A stretch of 64,000 nucleotides of DNA from SIG603 sp963621245 (GTDB taxonomy: Bacteria > Bacillota > Clostridia > Oscillospirales > Acutalibacteraceae), in contig CAVFCW010000003.1 of the NCBI GenBank assembly GCA_963621245.1, positions 1 through 64,000 of the forward strand, written 5' to 3'. The notes beneath the pieces are model-generated. The model was not told the origin of the DNA. It worked only from the letters and a program-made list of their open reading frames with translations, and made no database searches. Every line of letters starts with the position of its first letter. The first letter of the stretch is position 1. Both the position numbers and the translations under genes were made by a program. Positions 49,580 to 58,410 of this stretch are shown here, one piece after another.

Positions 49580-50344
49580 TCAAATTGTTTTTCTCACGGG
49601 TATCCCCCTGTCGGACAAATAGTCCTTGAGTTCGGGAACGGTAATTTCCTTAAAGTGGAAAAGCGAGGCGGCAAGAACGGCGTCGGCTTTTCCGTCGGTG
49701 AATGCATCGTAGAAATGAGAGAGTTTGCCCGCTCCTCCCGACGCTATAACGGGAATGTGCACATTCTCGGAGATTGTTCTTGTGAGCTCGAGGTCATAGC
49801 CCTCTTTCACTCCGTCACAGTCCATGCTTGTGAGAAGAATCTCGCCCGCACCCAAAGCCTCAACCTTTTTTGCCCACTCGAGTGCGTCTATGCCCGTATC
49901 GACTCTGCCGCCGTTTAAATAAAGTGTCCAGTTTCCCTTATCGGTTCGCTTTGCATCCATTGCGACAACAACGCACTGACTGCCGAATTTGTATGCGGCA
50001 TCGGAAATTATCTGCGGATTTTTAAGTGCCGCCGAGTTGACGGAAACTTTATCCGCTCCTGCACGCAAAATAGCCGTGAAATCGTCTACGGTGCGAATTC
50101 CTCCGCCGACCGTGAACGGTATGAAAATGCTTCTCGCAACTCTCGTAACGATATCAACCATTATGTTTCTTGCATCGCTTGATGCGGTTATGTCGAGCAA
50201 AACAAGCTCGTCAGCGCCCTGTTTGTTGTATTCTATTGCCGCCTCAACGGGATCGCCCGCATCACGAAGTCCGACAAAATTTGTTCCTTTTACCACTCTG
50301 CCGTCCTTGAGGTCAAGGCACGGAATTATTCTTTTAGCGTACAT
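49580..50344 (-). CDS. hisF: Imidazole glycerol phosphate synthase cyclase subunit
   Basis: A 254-residue TIM barrel. IIPCLDLKDGRVVKGTNF has the catalytic Asp, VGGGIRTVDDF the phosphate loop, VVAMDAKR the second Asp, and IPVIASGGAGK plus DAVLAASLFHF the C-terminal phosphate site. With HisH it makes IGP and AICAR in histidine synthesis. It starts 12 bases after hisH. No other his genes are in the window. Confidence 0.96.
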   Translation of the reverse strand: MYAKRIIPCLDLKDGRVVKGTNFVGLRDAGDPVEAAIEYNKQGADELVLLDITASSDARNIMVDIVTRVARSIFIPFTVGGGIRTVDDFTAILRAGADKVSVNSAALKNPQIISDAAYKFGSQCVVVAMDAKRTDKGNWTLYLNGGRVDTGIDALEWAKKVEALGAGEILLTSMDCDGVKEGYDLELTRTISENVHIPVIASGGAGKLSHFYDAFTDGKADAVLAASLFHFKEITVPELKDYLSDRGIPVRKTI

Positions 50345-50356
50345 ATTCAGTCCCCC

Positions 50357-50965
50357 TTATTTTGCGCACTCAACAAAGTTTTTTAAAAGCTTAATTCCAA
50401 GCTCACCGCTTTTTTCGGGATGGAATTGGCACGCACGCAAATTTCCCTTTGCGACGGAGGCGTGTATGGTCACGACGTACTCGGCAGTCGAGGTAACTAT
50501 ATCCTCTTCTGCTTTGAGATAGTAAGAATGAACAAAGTAAACATAAGGTTCATCGGGAACATCTTTAAACAGAGCGTCGTTCTTTTTAATGCTTATCGAG
50601 TTCCATCCCATGTGAGGAATTTTGAGACCCTCGCCGTCGGGAATTCTCACGATTTTTCCCTTAAGAACTCCCAAACCGACTGCCCCGGGGCTTTCTTCGC
50701 TGCTCTCGAAAAGTATCTGCAAGCCAAGGCAAATACCCAAGAAAGGCTTATTTGACGCGATAAAATTCTTAATCGGTTCTTCAAGTCCTCTGCTTCTCAA
50801 TTCGTTCATGGCATCACCGAACGAGCCGACTCCCGGAAGTATTGCCGCATCCGAAGCCGCCAAAACATCTTTATCGGAAGAAACAACGCAATCTGCGCCT
50901 ATGTACTCAAGCGCTTTTCTGACGCTCTCGATATTTCCGGCGCCGTAATCTATAATACAAATCAT
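50357..50965 (-). CDS. hisH: Imidazole glycerol phosphate synthase glutaminase subunit
   Basis: A 202-residue class I glutamine amidotransferase. IIDYGAGNIESV opens it, the nucleophile Cys is in FLGICLGLQILFE, and the His-Glu pair is in ACQFHPEKSGELG. It supplies ammonia to HisF. GGAAAG precedes the ATG. Confidence 0.96.
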   Translation of the reverse strand: MICIIDYGAGNIESVRKALEYIGADCVVSSDKDVLAASDAAILPGVGSFGDAMNELRSRGLEEPIKNFIASNKPFLGICLGLQILFESSEESPGAVGLGVLKGKIVRIPDGEGLKIPHMGWNSISIKKNDALFKDVPDEPYVYFVHSYYLKAEEDIVTSTAEYVVTIHASVAKGNLRACQFHPEKSGELGIKLLKNFVECAK

Positions 50966-51178
50966 CTTTCTTTTCTTTCCTTTTTTGCATTTTAGTGTAG
51001 TAGTAAGTTAAATTAAGTTTATTCTACTATAAAATGCCGTAACATTCAACCGTAATTTTGCAAACGGTGAAGAACTATGCAAAATATCTGAAAATCGGTA
51101 GAAATAAAAACGAAATTATGTTATAGTAAATCGGTATAGGAATAATTATCTTTTCATTCCTTTCAGAAAGGACGTTTT

Positions 51179-53386
51179 ATGGATAACCGAGAATTTTTTA
51201 GCAGAGAGCTGATAGACGCCGCCTCACAGGGCAGTTTGAGCGCCGTGACAGCACTCTTTGATTCAAGCTATAACAGCGTATATAAAACAATAAAAACAAT
51301 GGTAAGCGACGAGGACACCATCATGGACGTCATTCAGGACGCTTATGTAAAGGCCATATATAACCTCGGCATGCTGAACGAGCCGAAAGCTTTCCCCGCT
51401 TGGGTGAGAAAAATCGCAATAAGCAATTCGGCAAAGAAAATTAAATCTACATCCGAAATTTTCTCGCAAAAAGATGTCGAAAATCAGGGCTCAGCCGCCA
51501 ACGACAACAATGTTCTTGCCGCCGAGTTTGAGGAAAACCCCACCGAGGACGCAAAAAAAGCGCTTAAAATTCTCGACTCTTTGAGCGCAGAGCAGAGACT
51601 TGTCACCGGTATGTACTACTACACGGGAATGAAAACTTCCGATATTGCCGCTACAATCGAGTGTGACGAAAATATCATAAAAAAACTTATTGCCGAATCG
51701 AGAGTTACGATAACAAAGGCTGTAAACGGACTTAAGGACGAGGGTACGGATACACACGGACTCACTGCCGTTCAGTATCTTCTTTTCCTCTTCAAGGGTT
51801 ACAGCGTGAACACCGAAGATATTCCGTTCAGAGAATCAACCTTTGAGAGCGTGCGTTTTGGTTTGGGACTGAGATTCTTCAAGACCGAGGCAAAGCCGAA
51901 ACTTCACACCGATGAAGAAATCGAGAATATTCTTTCAGGCTCGGACGAAACCGAACCGACCGAAGATATCAATAGTGTAACCACGGACACCAACGAGAGC
52001 GTAAACGTCGAGGATATCATCGATACTCCAGAACCAAAGGCAGAAAAAAACACTAAGCGTGCGCCTAAGGCATCAAAGCCCGTGGTAATCAATCAGAGCA
52101 AGGAAAATAAAGATGATTTGCCGCCGCTTAAGCCGCTTTCCGTGAGCGTTCCAAACGTCGTTGACAAGAGCGAAATCGAAAACGGCAATAAGTCAAACAA
52201 AATCGGCGGAAAGATAATCGCACTCATAGTTGTGCTTGTAATTTTGCTTGCCGCCGCAGTCACGGGCGTTGTTTACATCACAAGTCACAGCTCCGATGAA
52301 GGTGCTTCTTCTGCTTCAAGTGCCATAAGCACTGACGACGATCCGCTCGTTCCCGCAGAGGGCACTTTGGCGGCAGATGTTCAGTCTGTCGATTCCGATT
52401 TCAGCGGAATAATCACAGCTTACGAAAACGCCCTCGGCGGTGCGGACGCAGAGAAATTTGTGAACACAAACGCCGTCAATTCCGCAAGAGAGAGCACAGA
52501 AAACGAGAGCGTCGGTCTTTATTATGCTTACAGCGACATAGACGCCGACACCAAGGACGAATTGCTCATAGGCGTAGGAAACGAATCTCTTATTAAAATT
52601 GCCGCAGTATACGAATCGAACGATTCAAAGTCAACACGCGTTTTCAAAGATAACTCAATCGGAGATCAGTCACTTATAAGCGTTCTCAAAGACGGCACGG
52701 TCTTTTATCACAAAGTGACAGACGACAAAAACGCCGAGGCAGGCATTTGGACGCTTAACGCTACCGGCGCATACTCTTCCGAGGTCTACACCATGGACAC
52801 AGAGAAATACGGCGACGAAAATTATCACAAGGACGATACTTCTGTAATTTATAACAATCTTCTCGCAAAAATTCAGGAGACAGGCATCGTGAACGATTTC
52901 AGCTGGAAGACTATTTCCGCCGCAGAAGTCAGCAAGAGTTCAAGCGAATCGAGCACAGAATCGAGTGCAGAATCGAGCGAGGAAAGCTCTAAGGAAGAAA
53001 GCTCAAAAGAAGAAAAGAGCGAATCTTCCAAAGAGGAATCTTCAGAATCCTCAAAGTCGAGCAAAAAATCCGACTCATCTGCTCCCGAGGGTGCAACCGA
53101 TCCCTACTCCATTCAGGAATGGGCGGACAACTACCGCAATCAGAGCACCGGCAGTGAAATGTACGCAATCCCGAACGGCGACGGCAACTACACTTTCATC
53201 TGGTGGATTGATACAAACGAATATACTTTTAACGGTTCTGTTGATGGATACCAAGTTGTTGTAAACGTTAGCGACAGCGACAAACTTTACATCACACCTT
53301 ACAGCGATCACCTCGATGTAAGCGCAAACGACAGCTTCACCAAAAATCACGGCGAGGGCTTCACGGGTTCGTTCTACAAAAACTGA
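51179..53386 (+). CDS. ECF-type sigma factor fused to a membrane-anchored extracellular domain
   Basis: A 735-residue fusion. Residues 20-95 resemble sigma region 2 (FDSSYNSVYKTIKTMVSDEDTIMDVIQDAYVKA, core DVIQDAYVKAIYNL) and residues 125-185 region 4 (LSAEQRLVTGMYYYTGMKTSDIAATI). A 150-residue charged linker follows, then one membrane helix at about 344-367 (IIALIVVLVILLAAAVTGVV). The remaining 370 residues should lie outside: a domain with DADTKDELLIGVGNE, a Ser/Glu/Lys-rich spacer and a beta-rich C-terminal domain. The layout suggests a sigma factor held at the membrane with its own sensor. GAAAGGAC precedes the ATG. Confidence 0.8.
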   Translation: MDNREFFSRELIDAASQGSLSAVTALFDSSYNSVYKTIKTMVSDEDTIMDVIQDAYVKAIYNLGMLNEPKAFPAWVRKIAISNSAKKIKSTSEIFSQKDVENQGSAANDNNVLAAEFEENPTEDAKKALKILDSLSAEQRLVTGMYYYTGMKTSDIAATIECDENIIKKLIAESRVTITKAVNGLKDEGTDTHGLTAVQYLLFLFKGYSVNTEDIPFRESTFESVRFGLGLRFFKTEAKPKLHTDEEIENILSGSDETEPTEDINSVTTDTNESVNVEDIIDTPEPKAEKNTKRAPKASKPVVINQSKENKDDLPPLKPLSVSVPNVVDKSEIENGNKSNKIGGKIIALIVVLVILLAAAVTGVVYITSHSSDEGASSASSAISTDDDPLVPAEGTLAADVQSVDSDFSGIITAYENALGGADAEKFVNTNAVNSARESTENESVGLYYAYSDIDADTKDELLIGVGNESLIKIAAVYESNDSKSTRVFKDNSIGDQSLISVLKDGTVFYHKVTDDKNAEAGIWTLNATGAYSSEVYTMDTEKYGDENYHKDDTSVIYNNLLAKIQETGIVNDFSWKTISAAEVSKSSSESSTESSAESSEESSKEESSKEEKSESSKEESSESSKSSKKSDSSAPEGATDPYSIQEWADNYRNQSTGSEMYAIPNGDGNYTFIWWIDTNEYTFNGSVDGYQVVVNVSDSDKLYITPYSDHLDVSANDSFTKNHGEGFTGSFYKN

Positions 53387-53394
53387 TTAATTTC

Positions 53395-53430
53395 AAACGG
53401 AGAAAGCAAAACCTTTCTCCGTTTTCTTTT
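53395..53430 (+). terminator. Terminator of the sigma-fusion gene
   Basis: AAACGGAGAAAG pairs with CTTTCTCCGTTT, followed by TCTTTTTC. Confidence 0.8.
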
Positions 53431-53489
53431 TCACACTTATTACCAAACTGTTAAAATTTGTTTCACTTTCAATTATTTTGAATTTGCTA

Positions 53490-53518
53490 TTGAAAAGTAT
53501 ACTAAATTGGTGTATATT
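53490..53518 (+). promoter_or_regulatory. Promoter of nifS-nifU
   Basis: TTGAAA, a 17-base spacer, TATATT. The spacer region contains TATAC...GTATA half-sites that could be an Rrf2/IscR-like operator; this is a guess. Confidence 0.6.
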
Positions 53519-53581
53519 ATACTCGGTTGTTAAAGATATTTAACTTTTTTCAGCTCAAACAATATGAAAGGATTTTATGAT

Positions 53582-54820
53582 ATGAATAAAGTCATCTACT
53601 GTGATAATGCGGCAACAACAGCGGTTTCACCCGCAGTTCTCGATGCTATGTTGCCATTCTATAAAGACTGCTACGGTAACCCCTCAAGCCTTTACGCCCT
53701 CGGACAGAAGGCAAAAGGCCCGCTCGAGGAAGCAAGAAAGACCATGGCAGACATCTTCGGCTGCAGCGAAAAGGAAATTTTCTTCACCTCTTGCGGCTCC
53801 GAGGCTGACAACTGGGCAGTTAAAGGTGCGGCTCACCTCATGGCAAAGAAGGGCAAGAACCACATAATCACATCGGTTTTCGAGCACCATGCCATTCTTC
53901 ACACATGCGCAGCTCTTGAAAAAGAGGGCTTCGAGGTCACCTACCTCCCCGTTTACGAGGACGGTTTGGTAAGAGTTGAGGACGTTGAGGCTGCAATCAC
54001 CGACAAAACAGCTCTTGTCACAATTATGTACGCCAACAACGAAATCGGCACAATCCAGCCCATTCCCGAGATTGGCGCAGTCTGCAAAAAGCACGGCGTT
54101 CTCTTCCACACAGACGCAGTTCAGGCAGCGGGCAACGTTCACATCAACGTTAAAGAGCAGAACATCGATATGCTCTCTCTTTCCGGCCACAAGTTCCACG
54201 GCCCCAAGGGCGTCGGTATGCTCTACTGCAAGAGAGGCTTGAGACTTCCCAACCTCATCGACGGCGGCGCTCAGGAATCCAACAGACGTGCGGGCACAGA
54301 GAATGTCGCAGGCATCGTCGGAATGGCTACAGCTCTTAAGATTTATTCCGATACCATGGACGAGAGAAACGCAAAGCTCAGAAAAATGACAAACAGGCTC
54401 ATGGACGGTCTTTCACAGATTGAGTGCTCAAGAGTTAACGGCTCAAGAGAGCACCGCCTTCCGGGCAACGTGAATATGTGCTTCCTCGGCGTTGAGGGCG
54501 AATCCATGCTCTTAAGCCTCGACTTCAAGGGAATTTGCGCTTCTTCCGGTTCTGCTTGCACAAGCGGAAGCCTCGACCCGTCACACGTTCTTCTTGCAAT
54601 CGGACTTCCCCACGAGGTAGCTCACGGTTCTCTTCGTCTTTCATTCTCCGATGTTAACGACGAGAGCGACATCGACTACATTTTGGAGGTTCTCCCACCC
54701 ATCATCGAAAAGCTTCGTTCATGGTCACCTCTCTGGGAAGAAATTCTTCAGGGAAAGAGCAACATCATGGATAAATACAGACACTGCTTCCCGAACTGGA
54801 AGAATGTCCTCGGTGAATAA
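53582..54820 (+). CDS. nifS: Cysteine desulfurase, NifS/IscS type
   Basis: Start at ATG 53582 (MNKVIYCDNAATT); 412 residues. The PLP Lys is in SLSGHKFHGPKGVG, FHTDAVQAAGN holds the PLP-contacting Asp/Gln, EHHAILHTC the stacking His, and the active Cys loop is SSGSACTSGSLDPSHVL. It supplies sulfur from cysteine for Fe-S clusters, in line with the many Fe-S proteins in the window. The upstream in-frame ATG at 53564 overlaps the ribosome binding site and is less likely. Confidence 0.96.
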   Translation: MNKVIYCDNAATTAVSPAVLDAMLPFYKDCYGNPSSLYALGQKAKGPLEEARKTMADIFGCSEKEIFFTSCGSEADNWAVKGAAHLMAKKGKNHIITSVFEHHAILHTCAALEKEGFEVTYLPVYEDGLVRVEDVEAAITDKTALVTIMYANNEIGTIQPIPEIGAVCKKHGVLFHTDAVQAAGNVHINVKEQNIDMLSLSGHKFHGPKGVGMLYCKRGLRLPNLIDGGAQESNRRAGTENVAGIVGMATALKIYSDTMDERNAKLRKMTNRLMDGLSQIECSRVNGSREHRLPGNVNMCFLGVEGESMLLSLDFKGICASSGSACTSGSLDPSHVLLAIGLPHEVAHGSLRLSFSDVNDESDIDYILEVLPPIIEKLRSWSPLWEEILQGKSNIMDKYRHCFPNWKNVLGE

Positions 54821-54890
54821 TGCTATTCACTTGAAAAAAAGCGGCTAATCGTTTAGAATAAAATCACCAACCCGAAAGGATGTTTATATT

Positions 54891-55331
54891 ATGGCATACA
54901 GTGAAAAAGTAATGGAGCACTTCACCAACCCTCACAACGTAGGTGAGATTCCCGACGCTAACGGCATCGGACAGGTAGGTAACCCGAAGTGCGGCGATAT
55001 AATGAGAATGTACATCAAGGTTAACGACGATGATATCATCGAGGACGTTTCCTTTAAGACATTCGGTTGCGGTGCGGCAATCGCAACAAGCTCAATGGCA
55101 ACAGACCTCATCAAGGGCAAGCCGATAAGCGAGGCTTTAAAGCTCACAAATGCGGCTGTTATGGAGGCTTTGGACGGACTTCCGGCAATTAAGGTTCACT
55201 GCTCCGTTCTCGCAGAGCAGGCAATCAAAGCCGCTCTCTCCGATTATTACAGACGCAAGGGCATCGACCCCGTGCCGATCGTCGGTGAGATTCACGATGA
55301 CGACGAAGAGGAGTTCATCCCCGAGGAGTAA
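54891..55331 (+). CDS. nifU: Fe-S cluster scaffold NifU/IscU
   Basis: A 146-residue scaffold. The three ligand Cys are in GNPKCGDIM, TFGCGAAIATSS and VHCSVLAEQA, with the conserved Asp in the first. The C-terminal extension is short and very acidic (IHDDDEEEFIPEE). It accepts sulfur from NifS and builds clusters. It is in one transcript with nifS, 70 bases downstream. Confidence 0.95.
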   Translation: MAYSEKVMEHFTNPHNVGEIPDANGIGQVGNPKCGDIMRMYIKVNDDDIIEDVSFKTFGCGAAIATSSMATDLIKGKPISEALKLTNAAVMEALDGLPAIKVHCSVLAEQAIKAALSDYYRRKGIDPVPIVGEIHDDDEEEFIPEE

Positions 55332-55337
55332 AAAATT

Positions 55338-55370
55338 AAGCTATGCGGTTTTAAACCGCATAGCTTTTCT
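55338..55370. terminator. Terminator of nifS-nifU
   Basis: AAGCTATGCGGTT pairs with AACCGCATAGCTT, then T-rich DNA. It also serves the convergent lipoprotein gene. Confidence 0.85.
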
Positions 55371-55382
55371 TTTTGTCTTTAT

Positions 55383-56057
55383 TTAAGCCGCAACACGCTG
55401 AATTTCAATTGCGTAGCAATCGGATGTGCTTCCAAAAGCAACAGACTGGTTCTCCCAAAGTCTTGTTTCTGCCTTTGTCCAAATGAGTGCCTCGCCGCTC
55501 TTTTCGCTCAGTCCGTAAAGATCCTCAAATTCGGAGCTGAAATGCTCGTGAGCTGCCGCCGTATCCGTTCCCTCTGCCGCACAGAGATAAACGACAAACA
55601 CCTCGTTGTTCCAGAAATCGACTCTCGGATAGAACTTGTAGCCGTCAAGAGTAATGCTTACGCTGTCGATAAGCCAAGTTGAATCGGTTGAAGCCGCATT
55701 CAAATCGTCCTTTGTTATTCCGAGTGCAGACAAAACAGCATCGGCGGACGATCCGTTTGCAATCTCGGCTAAGTCAAATCCGACAGCACCGACAAGATCA
55801 TTTGTCGTGATTTCAATGTTTCCTTTTGTTTCACTTGCACCTTTTACCGTGGAAGACGCCCAAGTGTTTTCTTCGCTCGATTCTGCCGTGCTTGTTTCGC
55901 TCGTCTGTGACGATGCAGAAGATGCGGAAGAAACTTCGCTAATTTCGCTCTGCACGCTTGTTTGAGTTTCGGTCGAAGTTTCGCCCGATGCCGATGAGCA
56001 TGCTGCCGCCGACAAAGCAATGCTTAAACAAAGTAATAATGTGATAAATTTTTTCAA
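55383..56057 (-). CDS. Lipoprotein of unknown function
   Basis: A 224-residue lipoprotein with a TTG start behind GGAGG. The signal peptide ends at lipobox LSAAAC. A Ser/Thr/Glu-rich linker of about 50 residues precedes a 150-residue globular domain (DLVGAVGFDLAEIANGSSADAV, SITLDGYKFYPRVDFWNNEVFVVYL). I do not recognise the domain. It has no operon partner. Confidence 0.75.
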   Translation of the reverse strand: MKKFITLLLCLSIALSAAACSSASGETSTETQTSVQSEISEVSSASSASSQTSETSTAESSEENTWASSTVKGASETKGNIEITTNDLVGAVGFDLAEIANGSSADAVLSALGITKDDLNAASTDSTWLIDSVSITLDGYKFYPRVDFWNNEVFVVYLCAAEGTDTAAAHEHFSSEFEDLYGLSEKSGEALIWTKAETRLWENQSVAFGSTSDCYAIEIQRVAA

Positions 56058-56274
56058 AATAAACCTCCGATGAAAAGATAATCTTCAAATAAAAATCGTG
56101 CCGAACCGTTTTGTTCGGTGCGCACACAACAATAGGATTTTAACAGCCAAAAAGCCGTTTGACAAGCAAAAAAATTTTTGCAGCAGAAGAATGACTTTTT
56201 TGCTCCGCTTAAATCAATCTCGCCCACCGTTTCAGCTATAAATTGTTTTCCTATTACAATTACATAAATAACAC

Positions 56275-56303
56275 TTGATATATCCACAATAATAGGATAT
56301 AAT
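56275..56303 (+). promoter_or_regulatory. Promoter of glgB
   Basis: TTGATA, a 17-base spacer and perfect TATAAT. Confidence 0.75.
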
Positions 56304-56368
56304 GAATAAGAATGTAAGAGCCGGTATGCAGTTTTTATATATTTTGTTGAAACGAGGGAATTTCTAAT

Positions 56369-58246
56369 ATGGATATAAAGCAATTTTATCGCGGTGAAAG
56401 CTTCGACGATTACACATTTCTTGGCGCTCACCCCGACGGTGAAGGCACAACCTTCAGAGTATACGCACCGCACGCCTTAAGCCTTAGCGTTATCGGTGAG
56501 TGGAACTCTTGGACGCCGATACCGCTCACAAAAATTTTGGACGGAAACTTTTGGGAAGTTCACGTATCCGAGGCAGTGCCCGGAATGATGTACAAATTGC
56601 GTGTTGAGGGCAAGGGCGGCAAAACAATCGACCACTGCGACCCCTACGGCAGAAGAATGCAGCTTCGCCCCGCAAACGCCTCTATTATTCCCGAGAGACA
56701 CGATGCATTCTCTTTCACCGATGACGAGTGGATGTCAAAGCGCAAGGTGCGCATCCGCAGTGCGCTCAATATCTATGAGATGCATTTCGGCTCTTGGCGC
56801 ATGAAGTCGGATAAGAAAGCCGACTGGTACAACTATGAGGAATTGGCTCCTCTGATTATCCCCTACCTCAAAGAAAACGGCTACAACTACATTGAGGTTA
56901 TGCCGCTTTCCGAGCATCCCTCCGACGAGAGCTGGGGCTATCAGAACACGGGATTCTATGCCGTCACGGCAAGATACGGCACACCCGAACAGCTCAAATT
57001 CTTCGTAAACGAATGCCACAAGAACGGCATTGGCGTTATAGTCGACTTTGTTCCCGTTCATTTTGCCGTTGACGACTACTCGCTTTGGCACTTTGACGGC
57101 ACGCCGCTTTATGAATATGAAGATTCCTCCGTCGGTTACAGCGAATGGGGATCAAACAACTTCAACCACAGCAAGGGCGAAGTAAGAAGCTTCTTGCAGT
57201 CAAACGCTAACTACTGGCTCAGCGAATATCACTTTGACGGAATTAGAATTGACGCCGTTTCAAACCTCATCTACTGGCAGGGCAACAAGGACAGAGGCGT
57301 TAACGAAGGCGCACTCTCGTTCATCAAGGGAATGAACTCCGGTCTTAAGGCAAGACACCCGAGCGCAATGCTCATCGCAGAGGACTCTTCCGATTATCAG
57401 GGAGTTACAAAGCCTGTTTTCTCGGGCGGTCTCGGATTTGACTACAAGTGGGATCTCGGCTGGATGAACGATACATTAAAATACTTCAAGATGCCCGGTT
57501 TCTACCGTTCGGGTTCTGAAGGTCTTTTAAACTTCTCCATGTTCTATTTCTACAGCGAGAACTTTATTCTTCCGTTCTCACATGACGAGGTTGTGCACGG
57601 AAAAGCTACAATCGTTCAGAAAATGGACGGCGACTATGACAACAAGTGGCCTCAGGCAAGAGCACTTTACCTCTATATGTACTGCCACCCGGGCAAAAAG
57701 CTCAACTTCATGGGCAATGAAATCGGTCAGCTCAGAGAGTGGGACGAGAGCCGCGAACAGGATTGGGATATGCTCAAATATCCGATTCACGATGAGTTCC
57801 ACAAGTATATGATTGCGCTCAACAAGCTCTATTTAAAAACCCCCGCCCTCTTCTACTACGATTACGATCCTCAGGGATTCGAGTGGAAAGCAACAAGCTC
57901 TCAGCCGTGCACATTCGCATTTGAGAGAAAGAGTGACAAGCAGAGAGTTCTTTGCGTCTTTAACTTCTCTGGCGATGAGGTCAAAGACTTCACGGTTGAC
58001 GAATATCATGTTTCTTCACTCACCGAGCTTATGAACACAGGTTCTTGGGGCGCAGATGATGTTCCCGTCATCAAGAAGGCAAAAACTAAGGATCAGAAGG
58101 ATGTTGTAACGATGACTCTCCGCCCGTACAGCGGAAGACTTTTCGAGATTAAAGAGAGAAAATTCAGAGATCCGAAGCCGAAGACCGAAGAGAAAAAGCC
58201 CGCAGCAAAGGCTAAAACGACAAAATCAAAAAGCACTAAGAAATAA
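56369..58246 (+). CDS. glgB: 1,4-alpha-glucan branching enzyme
   Basis: A 625-residue GH13 enzyme. A CBM48 N-domain (FLGAHPDGEGTTFRVYAP) leads to the barrel with VIVDFVPVHFAVD, nucleophile Asp in FDGIRIDAVSNLIY, acid Glu in AMLIAEDSSDYQG and the transition-state Asp in LPFSHDEVVHGK. It makes alpha-1,6 branches in glycogen. The C-terminus ends in an unusual Lys/Ala/Thr-rich tail (PKTEEKKPAAKAKTTKSKS). It stands alone, without other glg genes. Confidence 0.95.
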   Translation: MDIKQFYRGESFDDYTFLGAHPDGEGTTFRVYAPHALSLSVIGEWNSWTPIPLTKILDGNFWEVHVSEAVPGMMYKLRVEGKGGKTIDHCDPYGRRMQLRPANASIIPERHDAFSFTDDEWMSKRKVRIRSALNIYEMHFGSWRMKSDKKADWYNYEELAPLIIPYLKENGYNYIEVMPLSEHPSDESWGYQNTGFYAVTARYGTPEQLKFFVNECHKNGIGVIVDFVPVHFAVDDYSLWHFDGTPLYEYEDSSVGYSEWGSNNFNHSKGEVRSFLQSNANYWLSEYHFDGIRIDAVSNLIYWQGNKDRGVNEGALSFIKGMNSGLKARHPSAMLIAEDSSDYQGVTKPVFSGGLGFDYKWDLGWMNDTLKYFKMPGFYRSGSEGLLNFSMFYFYSENFILPFSHDEVVHGKATIVQKMDGDYDNKWPQARALYLYMYCHPGKKLNFMGNEIGQLREWDESREQDWDMLKYPIHDEFHKYMIALNKLYLKTPALFYYDYDPQGFEWKATSSQPCTFAFERKSDKQRVLCVFNFSGDEVKDFTVDEYHVSSLTELMNTGSWGADDVPVIKKAKTKDQKDVVTMTLRPYSGRLFEIKERKFRDPKPKTEEKKPAAKAKTTKSKSTKK

Positions 58247-58260
58247 TATATAAAAGTTGT

Positions 58261-58297
58261 GTCCCCAAAGCCGACAGAGGTTTTGGGGACATTTTTT
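58261..58297 (+). terminator. Terminator of glgB
   Basis: GTCCCCAAA pairs with TTTGGGGAC, followed by ATTTTTTG. Confidence 0.88.
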
Positions 58298-58373
58298 GTA
58301 AAGATAAAGTCAATCAACAAAACGGGATACCCAAATGCCAACACCACATAAGGATGTTTTAATGTAATAGCTA

Positions 58374-58401
58374 CGGTGCAACTCGGAGACGGGTTGCACC
58401 G
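58374..58401. terminator. Hairpin at the end of the recombinase gene
   Basis: CGGTGCAACTC pairs with GGGTTGCACCG around GGAGAC. The T-run (GATTTTTAT) is on the plus side. It may be a terminator or mark the element's left boundary. Confidence 0.55.
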
Positions 58402-58410
58402 ATTTTTATG

